A stretch of DNA of 64,000 nt from Myxococcales bacterium (GTDB lineage Bacteria > Myxococcota_A > Polyangia > Haliangiales > Haliangiaceae): the NCBI GenBank assembly GCA_016720595.1, contig JADKKI010000029.1, positions 71,754 through 135,753 of the forward strand. The letters are read 5' to 3'. Below the pieces are notes generated by a model that was given only the letters and a program-made list of their open reading frames with translations, was not told the origin of the DNA and ran no database searches. Of the stretch, positions 62,129-64,000 are shown piece after piece. Within the stretch, counting starts at the first letter, position 1. Each line of letters opens with the position of its first letter. Position numbers and translations under genes: made by a program.

Positions 62129-62166
62129 TCGGTTCGGGTTTCGTTCGGGTTGAACGACCGAACCGA
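62129..62166. promoter_or_regulatory. Strong hairpin just upstream of peptide gene A
   Basis: TCGGTTCGG (62129-62137) pairs with CCGAACCGA (62158-62166), and inside it TCGTTC (62141-62146) pairs with GAACGA (62152-62157), leaving a 5-nt loop and a 3-nt bulge. It ends 12 nt before the start codon and borders the ribosome binding site, so it could control translation or be an operator of the peptide genes. Confidence 0.45.
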
Positions 62167-62368
62167 AGTGCAGCCGACGTGCCGCTGCGCCGACGCTGCG
62201 AGTACCGCCACTTGCAAACCGTCGATCACTCCGAGCTGCCGACGCGAGGTGACGAGCTGTAACCCGACGACGATCCGCGCGCTCGATCGATCACCGCGCG
62301 CCAACGCAGCAACGTCGCCAACCCTCCCGGGTGACGACGTCGATCGAGACGAAGCTGTGAACGAAGCG

Positions 62369-62653
62369 CTACTGGATGAGCCCGAGCCCTGCGCCGACCA
62401 CCGCGCCGACCGCCGGCCCGTACTGTTCACCGAACCGCGCCCCACGCACGCCACCCACCATGCCGCCGAGACGCGGAGCACCTTTCTGTTCGCCGACCGC
62501 GGTCCCCACAGCACGGCCGACCGACCGACCGACATCTTTGCCAACCGCGCCACCGACGTTCCAGCCGGCGACCGCGCCGTTGATGGCTCCCACCACGCCA
62601 CCGCCGGTCACGTTGTCGAGCTTCGCGAGAGAGATCGTTTCGAGTTTGGACAT
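62369..62653 (-). CDS. Double-glycine leader, glycine-zipper peptide (copy C)
   Basis: A 94-residue precursor if the ATG at 62653 is used; a GTG 11 codons upstream is possible. The leader MSKLETISLAKLDNVTGG is a compact double-glycine leader sharing LD-x-V-T-GG with copies A and B. The core (GVVGAINGAVAGWNVGGAVG and on) is again a glycine zipper but more basic (GKDVGRSVGRAVGTAVGEQK) and unrelated in detail. It lies 252 bp upstream of copy A with the same orientation, so the three may form one locus with separate transcripts. Confidence 0.7.
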   Translation of the reverse strand: MSKLETISLAKLDNVTGGGVVGAINGAVAGWNVGGAVGKDVGRSVGRAVGTAVGEQKGAPRLGGMVGGVRGARFGEQYGPAVGAVVGAGLGLIQ

Positions 62654-62927
62654 CCCGAGGAGATCAGCAACCTGTATGCCGTTCACACCTCGAGCGAACC
62701 CACGTAGTTACCCATCCCGACGCCGTCTTGCCCGGTAGGCGCCTGCTACCTCGGGATGACGCCGATCGGGCTGTCGGGGGCCTCGGACGGCTGGCGAGGA
62801 CGCCCGGGGAGACGAAATCCCGCTCCCAAGTGCCGATGACCGTGAGGATCACGGAAACAGGTCACGAAAAGCCTCGACACGAGAGCCATTACGCGGGACG
62901 GATGGGTCTGGATTCGGACGATCTAGT

Positions 62928-62948
62928 TGGGCCAGCTTCGTTGGCCCA
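62928..62948. promoter_or_regulatory. Hairpin in the 5' untranslated region of the cold-shock gene
   Basis: TGGGCCA (62928-62934) and TGGCCCA (62942-62948) form a perfect 7-bp stem with a 7-nt loop about 40 nt before the ATG at 62986. A leader structure that changes with temperature is known for cspA of E. coli; a similar role here is speculative. Confidence 0.35.
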
Positions 62949-62985
62949 TCGCCTCGAGTCTTTCTTGCTACCAGGAGCGGCGACG

Positions 62986-63183
62986 ATGTCTGAAGGTACG
63001 ATCAAGCGTTTGACTGACAAGGGTTTCGGCTTCATCGAGAACGGTTCGGGAACGGACCTGTTCTTCCACATGTCGGCCGTCGAAGGCGTCCGCTTCGAGG
63101 AGCTCCGCGAGGGGCAGAAGGTCTCGTACAACGAGGGTCGTGGGCCGAAGGGTCCCCGCGCCGAGAACATTCGCGTTCTCTAA
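62986..63183 (+). CDS. Cold-shock domain protein
   Basis: A 65-residue single cold-shock domain that binds single-stranded RNA or DNA. RNP1 is KGFGFIENG and RNP2 is DLFFHMSAV, with the end VSYNEGRGPKGPRAENIRV typical of CspA-type proteins. The ATG follows CCAGGAG at 8 nt. It stands alone, with a structured leader ahead of it, and is transcribed towards the secreted protein gene at 63307. It may serve general RNA-chaperone needs rather than cold shock alone. Confidence 0.95.
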   Translation: MSEGTIKRLTDKGFGFIENGSGTDLFFHMSAVEGVRFEELREGQKVSYNEGRGPKGPRAENIRVL

Positions 63184-63306
63184 GCGAACGACTCTGCGTG
63201 TGACGCCGGACGGATCCTCGTGGTCTGCCCGGCGTTTCTGCGTTTCGGGTACCCGAGCGGCGTGTCGCTCGACGTAAGCCCGGAGGGCCCGCGCCGTTGA
63301 ACACCC

Positions 63307-63807
63307 ATGCGGTGTTCGCTGCTCGTGCTGCTCGCCCTGCTCTCCGTCACGACTGGAGCGCATGCCGGTGAGCCCCGGATGGACCTCGCGCTCGGGGCCG
63401 GCGTGGATGTCGGCGATCGACCTGGCTGGGCCGTCCGCCTCGGCGAGACCATCGAGATCTCGAAGCGTGTCGACGGGCTGATCTATGGCACCGCGTGCGG
63501 CTACGAGTACTGGCGTGGCAGCGAGGGCAGCGGGTTCCACGTCCCGATCGGCGGCTACGCGGGGGTGCGCGCCGGTGGCGTCACGTCCACGCTCGGCGGA
63601 GGGATCGGCGTCCTGGCCATCGAGACGATCCATCACGACAGCGGGTTCGGCATCGTCCCACATGCCACCGCCACGCTCGGCTTCGCACTGGACGACCGCC
63701 GCACGGTCACGCTCGACGGACGGCTGTCCCGCCACGTGCTCGGCGGTGCGCCGGACTTCACGCGATGGAGCGTTCTCCTCATGATCGGGACCACGCTCGG
63801 TCGCTGA
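63307..63807 (+). CDS. Secreted, outer-membrane beta-barrel-like protein
   Basis: A 166-residue protein with a signal peptide (MRCSLLVLLALLSVTTGAHA, cleavage before GEPRMD). The mature part is made of short amphipathic strands (MDLALGAGVDVGDRPGWAVR, ATATLGFALDDRRTVTLDGR) separated by turns and ends LLMIGTTLGR, the pattern of small outer-membrane barrels. No family is recognised. It follows the cold-shock gene by 123 bp with no obvious operon partner. Confidence 0.72.
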   Translation: MRCSLLVLLALLSVTTGAHAGEPRMDLALGAGVDVGDRPGWAVRLGETIEISKRVDGLIYGTACGYEYWRGSEGSGFHVPIGGYAGVRAGGVTSTLGGGIGVLAIETIHHDSGFGIVPHATATLGFALDDRRTVTLDGRLSRHVLGGAPDFTRWSVLLMIGTTLGR

Positions 63808-63813
63808 ACAACG

Positions 63814-64000
63814 TCAGCGATCCGGGTCCGCCTCCACGTACGCGCGCATCATCCGATGAAGCTCGCGACGAAGCTGGTCGCGTGGGTACGGCGCAGCACG
63901 CCCCGCCGCACGCTCGATCGCTGGCCCCGCGACAGACCAGCCGGCGACCATCGAGATCGCCATCACGACGGACATCTCGAGGCGCTCGCGCGTCGCCTTC
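63814..64000 (-). CDS. C-terminal end of a TetR-like regulator (start beyond window)
   Basis: The last 61 residues of a protein read leftwards from the window end. The helices (EMSVVMAISMVAGWSVAGPA, RDQLRRELHRMMRAYVEADP) are typical of the C-terminal ligand-binding part of TetR-family repressors, where an R-x-E-L-x-R-M-(V/M)-R-A-Y end is common. The DNA-binding part lies outside the window, so the family call is tentative. Convergent with the secreted protein gene, 6 bp between stop codons. Confidence 0.5.
   Translation of the reverse strand, partial: KATRERLEMSVVMAISMVAGWSVAGPAIERAAGRAAPYPRDQLRRELHRMMRAYVEADPDR

Overview
The window reads as chromosomal DNA of a GC-rich, Gram-negative predatory or soil-type bacterium, most likely a member of the Myxococcota. 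The evidence is indirect but consistent: a trypsin-like protease ends in a MYXO-CTERM-type sorting tail (43160-43252), an atypical sigma-70 factor is paired with a Ser/Thr kinase carrying a TPR tail, hybrid histidine kinases are stacked in one operon, and there are many secreted lipoproteins of unknown function. A Kofleriaceae/Haliangium-like lineage is my guess, not something the sequence proves. No rRNA, tRNA, CRISPR array, insertion sequence or phage gene was recognised.

Layout. 1-3.7 kb: end of a universal stress protein, L-isoaspartate methyltransferase, a divergent YceI/HxlR pair around a nested palindrome, and a CLC-family anion transporter with an unusual selectivity motif. 3.7-9.6 kb: a TPR-HupE/UreJ-GMC oxidoreductase operon divergent from two DUF4331-type secreted proteins. 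9.6-14.6 kb: a translationally coupled three-gene phosphorelay. 14.6-19.9 kb: an RND pump with its adaptor and an alpha/beta hydrolase. 19.9-26.7 kb: a lipoprotein with an LNS2/lipin-like HAD domain and a three-gene secreted operon (TPR-YfaP, VIT-VWA, beta-propeller). 26.8-34.7 kb: lipoprotein and membrane proteins, a DUF3309-like microprotein, a ferritin-like protein, a thiolase coupled to a carotenoid oxygenase, and a GDPD. 34.7-44 kb: lipoproteins, two sharing an undescribed cysteine-containing domain, a sigma factor divergent from a frame-disrupted kinase, the protease and a PhyH oxygenase.

44-53.8 kb is more accessory-like: a gene-poor stretch, an SCP/CAP protein, two orphan immunity-like genes (one Imm1-like), and a four-gene operon headed by a radical SAM/SPASM enzyme coupled to a cysteine-free candidate substrate, followed by two secreted proteins. 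53.8-61.2 kb: a spermidine-synthase-like protein, a large lipoprotein with a PPC tail, a GFA-family protein, NudC, GroES/GroEL and a metallo-beta-lactamase-fold hydrolase. 61.2-62.7 kb holds three glycine-zipper peptides with double-glycine leaders, two of them a recent tandem duplication, and a coupled small membrane protein that could be an immunity protein. The window closes with a cold-shock protein, a secreted beta-rich protein and the end of a TetR-like regulator.

The two most promising candidates for an undescribed system are the radical SAM operon (46853-52191) and the double-glycine peptide cluster (61217-62653). Very tight packing with ATGA or GTGA start/stop overlaps is used throughout and was the main criterion for choosing many start codons.
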